Part shown: positions 9,939 through 21,498 of the stretch, piece by piece
Position numbering within the stretch: the stretch's first letter is position 1
Layout of the letters: each line of letters begins with the position of its first letter
Source: Aspidapion aeneum
Taxonomy: Eukaryota > Arthropoda > Insecta > Coleoptera > Brentidae
Length of the DNA: 64,000 nucleotides
Direction of reading: 5' to 3'
NCBI GenBank assembly: GCA_963576565.1
Contig: OY755038.1
Location: 61,046,366 to 61,110,365, forward strand
The notes under the pieces: generated by a model
What the model saw: only the letters and a program-made list of their open reading frames with translations
Databases searched by the model: none
Told to the model about the DNA's origin: nothing
Made by a program: the position numbers and the translations under genes

Positions 9939-10257
9939 TATAGCGGGTGGGCCAAAAAAAACCGGACATTTTTTATTCATTATAACTTTAGAACTATAAA
10001 ATCGATTTTAATAGGACAAACTGCACTTGGCAGAGAATTAATCAGATTTTTGCCTAAATGTAAGATGGCGGACGAAATTAAAGTATACCCTTCAAAGATG
10101 CTCGCTTATTTTTGTGTTGCGAACACGTTTTAATTATTTTATTAAAACAGTAAAAAAGCTACATTGCTGCCACGCACAACCGGGTATGAACTAGCAAAAT
10201 CGGTTTTGGTGGTTCTAAAAAAATATATTTTTGTTTCAACCATTGTTTTGAATATTA

Positions 10258-10511
10258 TACTGCCGTCCTTAGTAAGACCCACCTATCTGCAAAAAAAACA
10301 AAAATGAGTTTATGACCCGAAAATGGCTTTAAATAAGTTACTTTCATCTCTTTTCTAAGAAAAATACCCAAATTTTTGTTCGGAAGTATTTTATTTTGAA
10401 AACCAAAAAAAAATATTACTATGTACTCTCAGCAAGCATTTAAACTTTAAACTCGCTTTTCTCGAAATAAGTGAAAACGTAGATAGGTGAGTCTTACTAA
10501 GGACGGCAGTA
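10258..10511. mobile_element. PIF/Harbinger-like MITE, 254 bp
   Basis: Terminal inverted repeats of about 29 bp (TACTGCCGTCCTTAGTAAGA and complement) are nearly perfect and are flanked by TTA on both sides (10255-10257, 10512-10514). A 3-bp TTA duplication is the signature of PIF/Harbinger elements. It interrupts the left arm of the giant palindrome. No ORF. Confidence 0.7.
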
Positions 10512-11676
10512 TTACTATTGCCTTGCCAATCATGTCTGCATTTATTTCCCTTATAAATTCATTACTACTGAACCGATTTTGATGAAATAGAAAACATCCT
10601 GGTGAGAATTGATTGCTTTTTAAAGATCATGATCAAAAATTTATCGCCGTCTTAAAATTAAGATGGTGGACAGAATCATACTTGATTCTTCAAAATGGAC
10701 CTGTTAATTATTATTTCCTGCAAATGTTTTAGTCTTTCTTTTATTTTCATAGAAAAGCATTACTTTTCCCTCACACAACGAGGTACAAATTAGTAAAATC
10801 GGTGTGATAGTTCTCAAAAAATCAATTTTTGTTTCAGTCATTGTCTTAGAGATTATACGATTGCATCGCCAATCCTGTCTGCATTTATTTCCTTATAAAC
10901 TCATTGTTACTGAACCGATCTTGGTGAAATTAAAAAATCGTGGTGATAATTGATTGTTCTTTAAAGATTATAATCAAAATTAACCCTTTAAAGAGGCAGG
11001 TTTATTCTTATTTTCCAAAAATATTTTAGATTTTTTTTTATTGAAGAAAAGCACTACTTTTCCCGCTTAACAAGGTACAAAGTACTAAAAGCGGTAAAGT
11101 GGTTCTGACAAAATCTGATTTTGTTTCAAACATTGTTTTACAAATTGTACGATTACATTGCACATTCTCAAGTATGATTCTGTCCGACATCTTAAATTCT
11201 AAGATGGTGGAATATTTTGATCACAATCTTTAAAGAGTAATCAATTCTCACCACGATTTCTTTTATTTTACTAAAATCGGTATAGTAATAGCGGATTTAT
11301 ATGGAAATGAATGCAGATAGGATTGGCAATGCCATCGTATAATCTCTAAAACTATGGTTGAAACAAAAATAGATTGTTTGCGAACCATTACACCGATTTT
11401 ACTAACTTGTATCACGTTGAGTGATGTAAAAGTAGTGCTTTTCTACAAATTAAAAAAAAACACTAATACTTCGGGAAATAAGAATGAACACGCCATTTTG
11501 AAGAATTAAGTAAGATTCTGTCTACCATCTTAAATATCAAGATGGCGATAAACTTTGATCGTGATCTTTAAATAAAAATAAATTCTAACCAGGTTGATTT
11601 TTATTTCATCAAAATCGGTTAAGTAGTAATGAATTTATAAGGAAATAAATGCAGACATGATTGGCAAGGCAATCAT

Positions 11677-12416
11677 AAAATACTCTGCCAATATATGGGC
11701 CCCTAAGCTCACACTAGGTACTATAGTTATAGTGTACGTGTGAGCTAATATAACTAAAAACTGAAATATATTTTTTTCAACTCCAGACTAAATTACCTTT
11801 TGTTTGATACCACACAAGCCATGTTTTGACTTAAACTCAAATTTTTGAAATCTACCCCCACCCTTAAAAAAACAAAAACTATAATGTATTTTGTTAAACT
11901 CCGGACTCAATTACCTTTCTATGATATCACACACGCCATATTTTCACTTAAACTTTAATTTTTGAAATATACCCCACCCTTTTTTTTAAAATTAATTAAA
12001 ATGTATTTTGTTTAACTCCAGACTCAATTACCTTTCGTTTGATATCACACACACCATTATTTCACATAAACTCTAATTTTTGAAATCTATCCCCACCCTT
12101 TTATTTGGTTTGTGTTCAGTGGATTTTGTTCATTTTTAAATGGGACCATCTCGACCCAAGACTCAGCCTATGTACCAAATTTCATTAAAATCGGCCAGGC
12201 GGTTTTTGAGTTATGCGCGTTGGTCGTTACAGACAGACAGACAGACAGACATACAGACAGACAGACGGACAGACGGCGCAACAAAAAAGTTTCAAAATCA
12301 TCTAAAACGCAAAGATATATAAAAAATTTTGAAATCGGAGCAACTTTTTTTTCTCGAAAAAATTAGGATCACCATAGCTCACACTACCATAGTATAGAAT
12401 ATGTGTGAGCTAAAAT
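11677..12416. mobile_element. AGCTCACAC-hairpin element, copy 2
   Basis: Same structure as copy 1, with three tandem units, the AATTTCATTAAAATCGGCC block and a longer CAGA/CATA run near 12230-12275. It lies inside palindromic element A: the flanks GGCAATCATAAAAT and AAAATGCTAAAGAATGG rejoin to the uninterrupted arm sequence, pointing to AAAAT as the target duplication. Confidence 0.75.
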
Positions 12417-12738
12417 GCTAAAGAATGGTTGAAACAAAAATACTTTTATTATAAACCACTAAACCACTTTTACTGATTCTGACCTTGTTGTCCCTGGCGA
12501 GAATGGAGCTTTTTTACTAACTTAAAAAAATTATTAAAACAACACAAAAATAAACGAGCCGCCAACTTGGATTTTGGATCTGATTAATTCTCTGCCAAGT
12601 GCAGTTTGTCCCATTAAAATCGAATGAATAATTTAAAAGCTATAATTAAAAGCAAATTTTCCGGTTTTTTTTGACCCACCCGGTATATAGTATTTTTTCA
12701 GTCTATAGCCTATTTAATTTAAATGTGATTTCTGATTT

Positions 12739-13100
12739 AAATAAGTGGATTCATGACGGATCTGATACCTTTCTAGGTAGCCTTTTAGCACACTCCAAGT
12801 GAAACCATGATATTTCAGCTTTCAAAACAGTTTTTTATAAATATCTTAGAAACTAAAGCTCCTACAAAGTTTTCGGTTTTATCACAAATTATTGAGCAAA
12901 ATATAGTCTACTACATTTCGGAAACTTCATAATAATGCAATACTCCGTTGAAAAGTTAGCATTTTGTCCTAAATCCAATCAGCGCGTTAGAGTGTCAAAA
13001 TACACCCAATAAACACATTTTCGGCTTTATCTCAAAAAAAGTTTTCGTTGAAAATAATAACTTCTCTAGCCATTGCTGCGCGGGCTAGGAAGGTAAAAAT
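12739..13100 (-). mobile_element. ACCTTCCTAGC repeat, copy A
   Basis: Reverse-oriented member of a family seen six times in the window. Minus-strand hallmarks are GCAATGGCTAGAGAAG near the start, AAAATGTGTTTATTGGGTGT, a GAGATATTTATAAAAAACTG block, and the end CTAGAAAGGTATCAGATCCG. TTACCTTCC / GGAAGGTA at the two ends act as a short inverted repeat. This copy lacks the usual TG-rich centre. Confidence 0.7.
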
Positions 13101-13667
13101 TATTAATGCTCATTGACATTTGTCCAATTCCTTGTTAGTCCTACAGATTATTATTTTACAACCACACAAATATATCAAAATACGTGCACACTAACCGTGC
13201 AAGAAAATTGTCTATAAACCAAAAAACATGTACATATGTGTGTAAATATCTCAAGAAAAAGTTAATATACGTTCAATATGAGAATTTTAAGCAAAAACCT
13301 TAAGGCGCCCAAGAGCGGACATTCGAGAAACACCTGCGGGGCATACGTGTGGGACGAGGTAAAAAAAAGTGTCGAGGAGGCGGCGTTTACTGCCCCCTCA
13401 ACCTCCCTAAAAGTGGCACCAACACCTTATGTTCTCAGGTCCGTGCTGCGATAAACTTACACCCGGGCTAGCGCGAAAGACATCGTGTAACCCTCCCGTA
13501 CGTCTCCCCCGCATTGTCGAGCGTGCAGCCACGTCTCGCGGCGCTTTCTTTGACGATGCTTACCTACATTTCCCTGGCAATATTATATTTTATATTATAT
13601 TTTCGGGCATCAGAGAAGCGGTCCACTCGGATCTGTTTAGTTCGATACCAGTAGTTAGTACAATGAA
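13101..13667. other. No supported gene, 0.57 kb; GC-richer tract 13.32-13.56 kb
   Basis: A tract that is GC-richer than its surroundings contains a 98-codon plus-strand frame (13429-13725) with no recognisable motif, which runs into the giant palindrome at its 3' end. A host exon cannot be excluded, but I see no splice signals that would support it. Confidence 0.35.
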
Positions 13668-13669
13668 TA

Positions 13670-16641
13670 AAGGAGTTTTACCCTACAAAAGGTCCGGTAG
13701 TTCTGAATTTTGGATATGTTATTAAGGTCGAGAGGGTTGTTAAAAATCTGAGTTTTCGTCACCCCCACCCCTGTGCTTCCTCCGCCATCTTAAAAAAACC
13801 ATCAAAAATTGGCACTTTTTGTAGTTTTTTGCCTGTAACTTCGTTCCAGTACACTAAATCACAAAAAGAGTAATATGAAATTTTTTAGAGGATATAATTA
13901 TCTACAACTGGGTGGTACCATAGTTGTTCTTCGAGTAGTAGTAACGGAGCTAGATAATTTCTAAAAATGACTAAAATCACGTGCTTGGGCAAATTTTCAG
14001 ATTTTTTCTACTTTAGACGGCATAAGCTCCGAAATACTTTGCTCTAGGGTAAAAGTTCTAAAAACATATCTTGTAGAGAATTTTATTAGCTACAAAAGCC
14101 ATTCTTTAAATGTATTTTTAAATATTGTAATGGAGTGGGAGTAACTTTTAACTTAAAGTTAGTAAGTTAGAAAATAATATTTTTTTTTTAAATTTAGTGT
14201 TTTAAACGGCACGTTTTTTATTTATTTTTATTTTTTGTGTAAATTTAGTGACGTACAAAGAGGTAAGAGAGCTTAGGGGTCAAACACCTCCTTAAACTAT
14301 CCACCTCTTCAAAAACCCCCCCAGACTCCCCAAAATCTAACATATTTAGGTTATCTCAAATTTTCTCAAAAAATACGCTTCTAAGAGAAAAATATGTAAT
14401 ATACTTTATTGTAGACAATGAAATTTGCTTTTAAAAAAAGTACAACTCGATGGGGGTCAACTATTTATAAACTCTTCAGCGGCGTCCGTTAATTGAAGTA
14501 ATTTAAAAAAGTAAAAAAATATCCATGTTTTTTCCATGATTTATTCGATTTTTTTTAAACCAAGCTTTATAAAACAAAATGTGTTATACATTATTATAGC
14601 AAATAAAATTTCCTTTAAAATGCTGTACAAGAAAGTCGGATTGGTTTCATGGTTATAAATTCAGACGCGCCCGTAAATTTAACCAATTTTAAAAAATCAC
14701 AAATTAAAAACTTTTATCTAATTTTTTCAAAAACTAAGCCTAATTTAGAAAAATGCTATAATGCACTTTATTGGGAGTAAAATTATCTTTTCAACGGTGT
14801 ATAATTCGATGTAATTTGACTTACAAAGAACCCGCCAGCGACGTCCGTAAATGGGGGTCATTTAATAAAAAAATTTTAAAATTATGTTTTGCACAGGTTT
14901 TATTTGATTTTCTGAAAACCATGCCCTTTATCAAAAAAATTGTTTTTACTTCTTTGTAGATGATAAAATTTCCTTTTAAACGTTGTGTAACATGGTAAAA
15001 AATATTTCATATTTACCGCTCCAGTGGTGTGCTTAATTTAAAACAATTTTTTTTAAATCACCAAAAAAATTAATTCTGTTACATATTTTAATCGATTTTC
15101 TTAAAAACCAAGCCGTTTTTTAAAAAATGTGTTTTATACTTTATTGTAGATCATAAAATTTCCTTTCAAATGGTGTATAACAAAGTCGAATTGGTTTTAT
15201 GGTAATAACTTCACAGGCGCCCGTAAATTAAACCAATTTTAAAAAATGTGTGATTTACAAAAAAATGTTTTAAATTAAGCCCACCACTGGAGCGGTAAAT
15301 ATGAATTATTTTTTACCATGTTACACAACGTTTAAAAGCAAATTTTATTATCTACAATGAAGTAATGAACAGTTTTTTTGATAAACGGTATGGTTATCAA
15401 AAAATCAAATAAAACCTGTGCAAAACATCATTTTAAAAAAAAATTAATTAAATGGCTCCCATTTACGGACGTCGCTGGCGGGTTCGTTGTAAGTCAAACC
15501 ACATCGAGTTATACACCGTTAAAAGGAGAATTTTACTGTCAATAAAGTGCATCATAGCATTTTTTAAAACTAGGCTTATTTTTAAAAAAATTAGATAAAA
15601 TTTCTAACAAAAATATTTTAATTTGTGATTTTTTAAAATTGGTTAAATTTACGGGCGCCTCTGAATTTATAACCATGAAACCAATCCGACTTTCTTGTAC
15701 AGCAAGGAAATTTTATTTGCTACAATAATGTATAACACATTTTGTTCTATAAACCTTGGTTTAAAAAAAAATCGAATAAATCATGGAAAAAACATGGATA
15801 TTTTTTTACTTTTTTAAATTACTTCAATTAACGGACGCCGCTGAAGAGTTTATAAATATTGGACCCCTACCGAGTTGTACCTTTTTCAAAACAAAATTTC
15901 ATTGTCTACAATAAAGTATATTACACATTTTTCTCTTAGAAGCGTATTTTTTGAGAAAATTTGAAAAAACCTGAATATGTTAGATTTTGGGGGGTCTGGA
16001 GGGGTTTTTTGAAGAGGTGGTTAGTTTAAGAAGGTGTTTGACCCCTAAGCTCTCTTACCATTTTGTACGTCACTAAATTTACATGAAAAAATAAAAATAA
16101 ATAAAAAAACGTGCCGTTTAAAGCACTAAATTTAAAAAAATGATTATTTTCTAACTTACTTACTTTAAGTTAAAAGTTACTCCCACTCCGTTACAATATT
16201 TAAAAATACATTTAAAGAATGGATTTTGTAGCTAATGAAATTCTCTACAAGATATGTTCTTATAACTTTTACCCTAGAACGAAGTATTTCGGAGCTTATG
16301 CCGTCTAAAGTCGAAAAAATTTGCCCAAGCACGTGATTTTAGTCATTTTTTGAAATTATTTAGCTCCGTTACTACTGCTCGCAGAACAACCATGGTACCA
16401 TGCTATTGTAGATAATTATATCCTCTAAAATATTTAATATAACTCTTTTTGCGATTTAGTGTACTGGAACGAAACTAAAGGCAAAAAACTAAAAAAAGTG
16501 CCAATGTTTGATGGTTTTTTCAAGATGGCGGAGGGAGCACAGGGGTGGGGATGTCGAAAACTCAGATTTTTAACTACCCTCCTGAGCTTAACAACATATC
16601 CAAAATTCAGAACTACCGGATCTTTTGTAGGGTAACCCCCC
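13670..16641. mobile_element. Giant palindromic element B (3.0 kb)
   Basis: Two arms of about 1.4 kb are inverted copies. Outer ends read TTACCCTACAAAAG.TCCGGT and their complement; TA flanks each side. Matching interior landmarks include GATGGCGGAGG (right) against CCTCCGCCATC (left), GACGTCGCTGGCGGG against CCCGCCAGCGACGTC, and CCACTGGAGCGGTAAAT against ATTTACCGCTCCAGTGG. From 14.3 to 15.9 kb the arms consist of ~185-bp tandem units with TTTATTGTAGA and GGGCGCCCGTAAATT-like cores. The centre (about 15060-15260) is one extra unit. No ORF. Confidence 0.8.
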
Positions 16642-16746
16642 TATTTTGGCCTCTAATAATTGAACTAAGTGTACTTATTCGTTTATTGAGTGCATTTGGG
16701 TAGTAACTTTGATTATATAACAGTCGTGTAAACATTGATAGTAAGT

Positions 16747-18301
16747 ATGGATGAACGAAGAAAAGGCAAAAAATTGAGACTTCGACTTAATGCGAAGAGG
16801 AAAAAAAAAGGCCCAAAAAAAGTGGTAAGTGCAAACATAAATTATGCTTAGGCAGTAGGCGATAATTAGATATTTTGAACGATTGTTTTTTGCCACTTTT
16901 CTTTTTTTTTAACTATGTTTAATATGTATAATATGGAAGCGTACTCCTTTTATTTTAGGGTCCTGGTACGATGCCAACTCTAACTGTACCGAAGGGTCCC
17001 AAGGTTTCTTCAACTTGTGTTAACCAGAAACACAGTGTGGCCAGAGGTATTTATAAGGTTAGTCATATAGGTAGTCAAATATATTTCAACTTTTTTATAA
17101 AATAGGGATAAATCATGGTGGGGACATTAAAGAAACTAATTTTAGCTTTTAAGGGGGTCGGTTCAGGGGAGAGGGCAGTAGAAGACTCAGATTTTTTTTA
17201 GATTTAATAATAATTAAAGGTAATATATTTAAAATCTTCTTATTTTTGTTTTGATACCTTTAGATCTGTAAATTTTTACCCTCCGAATACCTGCATCGGG
17301 CGAGAAAAGGGAAAGTAAGTCGACAAAAAAAATTCCGAGATAACACTCAACATGAGGGGAAGAGGGGGTGTTTTTTGACAGAATATATAACTACTTATGT
17401 CTGTAAAACTTAATGAACCGAACCGCACCTCAGCAAATAAAAACGTATTTTTGACCCTCATTTTAGGGACTAGAAACGCATTTTTGTCTCTTAAAAAAAA
17501 ATTAAAATTTTAGTCCACGAAAGTCAAGAAATTAGTACAGGTTTATATCAAGGGATAAACGTGCCACTTTTTTCCAGGAGGCGAAAAGTTTGTAGTTTGA
17601 CAAGCTATAGAAGGGACAATTCGCCGCGTGATTAAAAATAAAAAGAACAATTTTATCGCAGGGTTTATGCAATTTTTCGCACTTTTTGACTTTTTTCCGA
17701 GTTTTCTCTATTTTTTAGGAGGTTCTCGGTTTTCACGTTTTTATTAGAAATTTAATTTTTTTATTTCTTTATATGTCACTTTTAATCCGTATTATTACTT
17801 TTCATGCCTAAATGCGAAAAATAAAATTTAGGCCACTATAGTTAAATCTGTTTTTTTTGCAAACAATTTTAATAAAACTAGGCCATATAAGCGCAAAAAA
17901 TAGTTTAGTATATATCTCTTTTTATCCTTTGGCAAATTGTAGCTCTCACTAAGCTCCTACTACGCATTTTTTGCCTTGAGATGGAAAGTGTCACTTTAGT
18001 ACCTAGGTATATAATGTTCTATTTTGCAATTTAGGCTTAAAAAATAGCGTAATAAACCGCGGGATAAAAGTGACATTTTGTACCTAGTTGAATTTAGGTA
18101 TTTACTACGCTCGCTTTTTATCCCTTGGTAGGTAAGTGCTATAAACAAGTGATAAAATAAAAAGAGGACTTTTTAACCCCAACGTAATTTTTTTTTTTTA
18201 TAATTTTATTGTAGGCTGTTTCTTTACTAATTTTCGCAGACCACAATAAAAGTTACTCAAATACGGAAAGCGTTATACAGAATGAAACAGAAGAAAGCCA
18301 A
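16747..18301 (+). CDS. Candidate spliced gene: four phase-0 exons, small basic protein
   Basis: Exon 1 is 16747-16824 (26 codons), starting at an ATG with A at -3 and G at +4 after an in-frame stop, and ending at GTG before GTAAGT. Exon 2 is 16959-17057 (33 codons) between TTTTATTTTAG and GTTAGT. Exon 3 is 17264-17314 (17 codons) between ATACCTTTAG and GTAAGT. Exon 4 is 18215-18301 (29 codons) between TTTTATTGTAG and GTAAGC. All junctions are phase 0, and the joined 105 codons have no stop. The product begins MDERRKGKKLRLRLN, is very rich in Lys/Arg in exon 1 and turns acidic at NETEESQ. No family recognised. Small exons and a basic low-complexity start are cautions; chance open phase-0 exons cannot be ruled out. 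Confidence 0.4.
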
Positions 18302-18374
18302 GTAAGCCAAAATGTGCGTAATAAAATGTTTTGAGTTTAGGTCAAGAGTGGTCACCTTAGGTTAGAAATGCTTT

Positions 18375-18865
18375 GACATCTGGTAGAAAAACATTTAGTA
18401 AAATACATTTGGTAGAAAATATATTTGGTAAAAAAATGTTTGATAGAAAATGCATTTGGTAGAATAACACTTGATAGAAAATAAGTTTGGTAGAAATAAC
18501 ATTTGTTAGAAAAACATTTGGTAAAAAAATATTTAATTAATTAATTTTAAGACTTGGTAAAAAAACATTTAAAAAGTACATATTAGGTCAGGATAGGTTT
18601 GGTTAGATTATGAATTATTTTCATACCCAATGTCCTTTCTAACATTTGCTGTTCTGCCAATTGTACTTTCTATCGAATGTTATTCTAGAAAATGTGTTTT
18701 CTGTGATAGGTTTTTTTTGCCAATTGTACTTTCTACCAAATGTACTTTGCCAAAAATATTTTTTACCATTTAAATGTGTTTTCTATGAAATGTTTGTATA
18801 GCAAATGTTTTTCTAGCAAATTTTTTTTCTTTAAAATATTTTTCTACCAAATGTATTTAAAATAG
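18375..18865. repeat. Inverted minisatellite of ATTTGGTAGAAAA units
   Basis: About ten degenerate 14-18-bp units ATTTGGTAGAAAA(N) run on the plus strand from 18380 to 18560, then the complement TTTTCTACCAAATGT(N) recurs from about 18640 to 18860. Transcribed, the two halves would form a long imperfect hairpin. The loop between includes a stretch with AGGTCAGGATAGG. Confidence 0.75.
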
Positions 18866-19110
18866 AAAATCGTTATACAGGACTCCATAGGACTTCCACA
18901 GGATTGCCACAGGACTATACAGGACCCCGAGGGTACTGGCGCCTAAGGGGTGCCCTAAGCATGATTAAGTAGGGAGGCCGGCATAGGCAAATCAACTCTC
19001 TAAGAGAAACGAGAGTTAAGACGTTTTTTTTTGTTGGTCGCAAATTTTTAAATGGGCGCCTGTCAGTCAGGACTATACAGGACACTACAAGCCCAAAAAT
19101 TTATTTATTT
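18866..19110 (+). repeat. Short CAGGACT-rich direct repeats
   Basis: ATACAGGACT, CACAGGATT, CACAGGACT and ATACAGGAC recur at 18875-18925 and again at 19068-19085 (AGGACTATACAGGAC at both sites). No gene seen. Confidence 0.5.
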
Positions 19111-19261
19111 ATTTAAGTCCCGTAGGAAGGTGTACAAATTTGGTTCAGCTGATCACCCCTCGGTTTTTATAAAAAAACAAATTATATTAATAACACGCCG
19201 TAGATAGATTGACAATTCACATACAACATATTTGAACTTATATTTACACAGTAACAAAAAT

Positions 19262-20720
19262 ATTAATAGATGGCTAAATAAAGTGAAAATACGACAGTGT
19301 CAAAAAGTGCCATTTTCCGTACCAAACTCATCCAAAAAAATTGCCGCAAGTCAGTATTTTCCGCACGCGAGGTTAAAAAACAATTTGTAATTTTGAATTT
19401 AGTAAAACCCCTATCAAAGGAAGAGAGGATACGAGCATTTTATAAATTGTAAGCGTTTTAAACGTCCCAGATGCCATTTTATTTTAACAATTTTTTTTAT
19501 TATTTAGAAGAATATCACCAGTAAGACGGAAATTCTTCCCCGTTTAAAACAAAGATCTATTTCCTATAAAAAAAATTATTATAAAATTGTCGCTTTGTGA
19601 CTATTTGTTTAAACTTAAAAATAATTCTGGTCCTAGGCAAAAGATTACTTTCAATAATTAAGGAAAGTTTTTGTAAAAATCTGTAACTCTGACCCTTAAA
19701 AATCTGTGATTATATTGATCTAAAAAAAGGGTGGATGGAATTATGTATATTCAATTAATGCTAAATAGGCAATGGTTTTTAGACAGGTAATTAAAGTACT
19801 TTTATAGGTATTTTGTGGCACCCTGTACATATTCAGGAAATAGCGTCCAGTAAACAATATTGGTCTCACTGTTTAAAATTACACATAGAAACCTCAAACA
19901 CGGGTTAAGCATTATAGAAACAGCCCTTTTTCGAACATTTTGTTCGATTTCTAGCTCATTCTCTAGGAGTTAACAATGTTAAGGTGAAAAAATCTAATTA
20001 ACGTCCTCCTGTATAAAATATATAAATAAAAAAAAAACACCGGTATTTATACACGTGCAAATGTTTATATTTTCTTCCAATCACTTACACAGAATTTGTT
20101 TGTTTATAGTCCGCCCTATTTTTTAGTGTGTAAAGTGAAGACGAAAACGTGCCACTTTCCATACTAAACAACTCAATTCAAAAACAGTACGGAAAGTATA
20201 TGAGAATGTCAAATATAATTTACCATTTTGATTTGGTAAAACCTCTATCAAGGGGTAAAAGGGACTAAAAATTTTAAATGCTGCCTCGGGCGCCAAAAAT
20301 GCTAGCTGCGGCTTTGATGGTCCGGTTTCGTAAAAAACCGAAAAGACAAGGATATTGCTATTGTTTTAAAAATAATTCTTAGCGACCAGCAGAGGGCCCC
20401 ACTTTATTGATGACAAAAGCGGCAATTGTTGGTCTTGTAAGGGTTTAACAATACACAATAATTTTTTGTGTTTTTATTTTTTATTTATTTAGAGGAATGT
20501 CCGTCCCTTGTAGGCCCGAAATTGTTCCCCGATTGAATCAGATAACAATTTCCAATTAAAAAAATTATATGAAAATGATCGATTTTTGACTATAAATAAG
20601 CATAATTTCATGCTATTTTGGAGAAATTTTTTTAACTAAAAAATAGTTTTAGGCCTGTACCAAAGATCACTTTAAACGATAAAAAAAGTTTTTGTTAAAA
20701 CCTGTAGCCGTCTTCAAGAA
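19262..20720 (+). repeat. Old direct duplication, 19.26-19.72 and 20.13-20.72 kb
   Basis: Both halves contain, in order, GTGCCA(C/T)TTTCC, a TTTTGAATTTAGTAAAACC-type block, CTATCAA.GG, TTTATTATTTAGA.GAAT, GAAATTSTTCCCCG and AAAGTTTTTGT. The second has extra sequence in the middle (20280-20460). The repeated exon-like block after TTTAG suggests duplication of a gene segment or of an element that contains it. Confidence 0.6.
19508..19600 (+). CDS. Possible terminal exon of the phase-0 exon chain
   Basis: After TTTTTTTATTATTTAG the frame stays open for 30 codons in phase 0 (starting KNITSKTEILPRLK) and then meets TGA. It would close the candidate gene upstream with a basic tail. An AATAAA lies near 20023. 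The segment is duplicated about 1 kb downstream, where the equivalent frame has an early TAG. An alternative is a tiny exon ending at the internal CCAGTAAGA. Confidence 0.25.
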   Translation, partial: KNITSKTEILPRLKQRSISYKKNYYKIVAL

Positions 20721-20835
20721 AAGCGTGTATTACCAAACCCTTACATTAGCACGAAAATACCGGCGCGAGTCGGCCCCTTAACGATTCAAGGTTTTTCTCC
20801 GAAATTGAAGGATTTTGACTATTTTGAGGCTAAGT

Positions 20836-21490
20836 CAGTGGCGGCTCGTGACAGTAAAGTTTGTGAGTTCTGCCGATAGGGTATAAAAAATGCAATTTTT
20901 TTACAGTCTCCAGATCACGTGTCTATTATAAAAACTAAAAAATTGCCAAGTTTGGTTTGGCAAAAATTACAATGCCTAGGAAAAAATAGCGTTTTTATAA
21001 AAGATTTAATTCACATTCACTACCTTAGCATAATATGTACTCACCAATGTTTGCCTGCACGTATTTTATTCGCGTCTTCTAAATAAATAAATGCGCCCGC
21101 AAACACGCAACGCTGAGACCGCCCGCCCGGAATTGTACTGGAACTGCAAGTTTTGCAGCACTATTTTTGCCTAGATTTCGCTATCTAAACCCTTGAGCAA
21201 GTGCGGTGCGGGGCGAAGGAAGGGGTTCCTAGCCGAGCACAGATCTGTTGTGTTGCAATTTAGCAGCGCAACAATGCCAATAACTTCATTTGACCGACTG
21301 TAAAATGCGGCCTTCGGCGATGGCGCGCGGCGTGATACTCAACATACTAACGCGACCAACACCAGACCGAAAATATACTGCTATCCCAATAATTTTAGAA
21401 ATAAAATAATTATATTAGAAAAATAGTCAAATAATGTGAAAATTTTGGGGGTTCTGCAGCTCTGCAGCCCTTATGCACTAGCCGCCCCTG
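20836..21490. mobile_element. Non-autonomous hAT element, 655 bp
   Basis: Ends are CAGTGGCGGCTCGTG and the complement of CAGGGGCGGCTAGTG, typical hAT termini. A perfect 8-bp target duplication GGCTAAGT occupies 20828-20835 and 21491-21498. The interior is GC-richer than the surroundings (21.04-21.36 kb) and holds no transposase, so mobilisation would need a source elsewhere. Confidence 0.9.
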
Positions 21491-21498
21491 GGCTAAGT

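Larger units (their letters stand above)
9943..12683. mobile_element. Giant palindromic element A (2.7 kb) with nested insertions
   Basis: The ends are inverted repeats (GCGGGTGGGCCAAAAAAAAC; right end reverse-complements to CCGGGTGGGTCAAAAAAAAC), flanked by TATA at 9939-9942 and 12684-12687. Each arm is built from ~300-345-bp tandem sub-units containing GTCTGCATTTATTTCC, ACCGATTTTGATGAAAT and AAGATGGTGGACAGAAT; the right arm holds them inverted. Two later elements sit inside (10258-10511 and 11677-12416). No coding sequence. Related fragments occur at 49.6-51.8 kb. Confidence 0.75.

Noticed and set aside
13429..13725. 98-codon plus-strand ORF in a GC-richer tract
   Set aside because: No motif, no good start context, and its 3' end is inside the giant palindrome. 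Kept only as a note under the gap entry.
16675..16896. 73-codon minus-strand ORF
   Set aside because: It is the antisense of candidate exon 1 and the adjacent intron; Phe/Leu-rich composition reflects A-rich sense strand.
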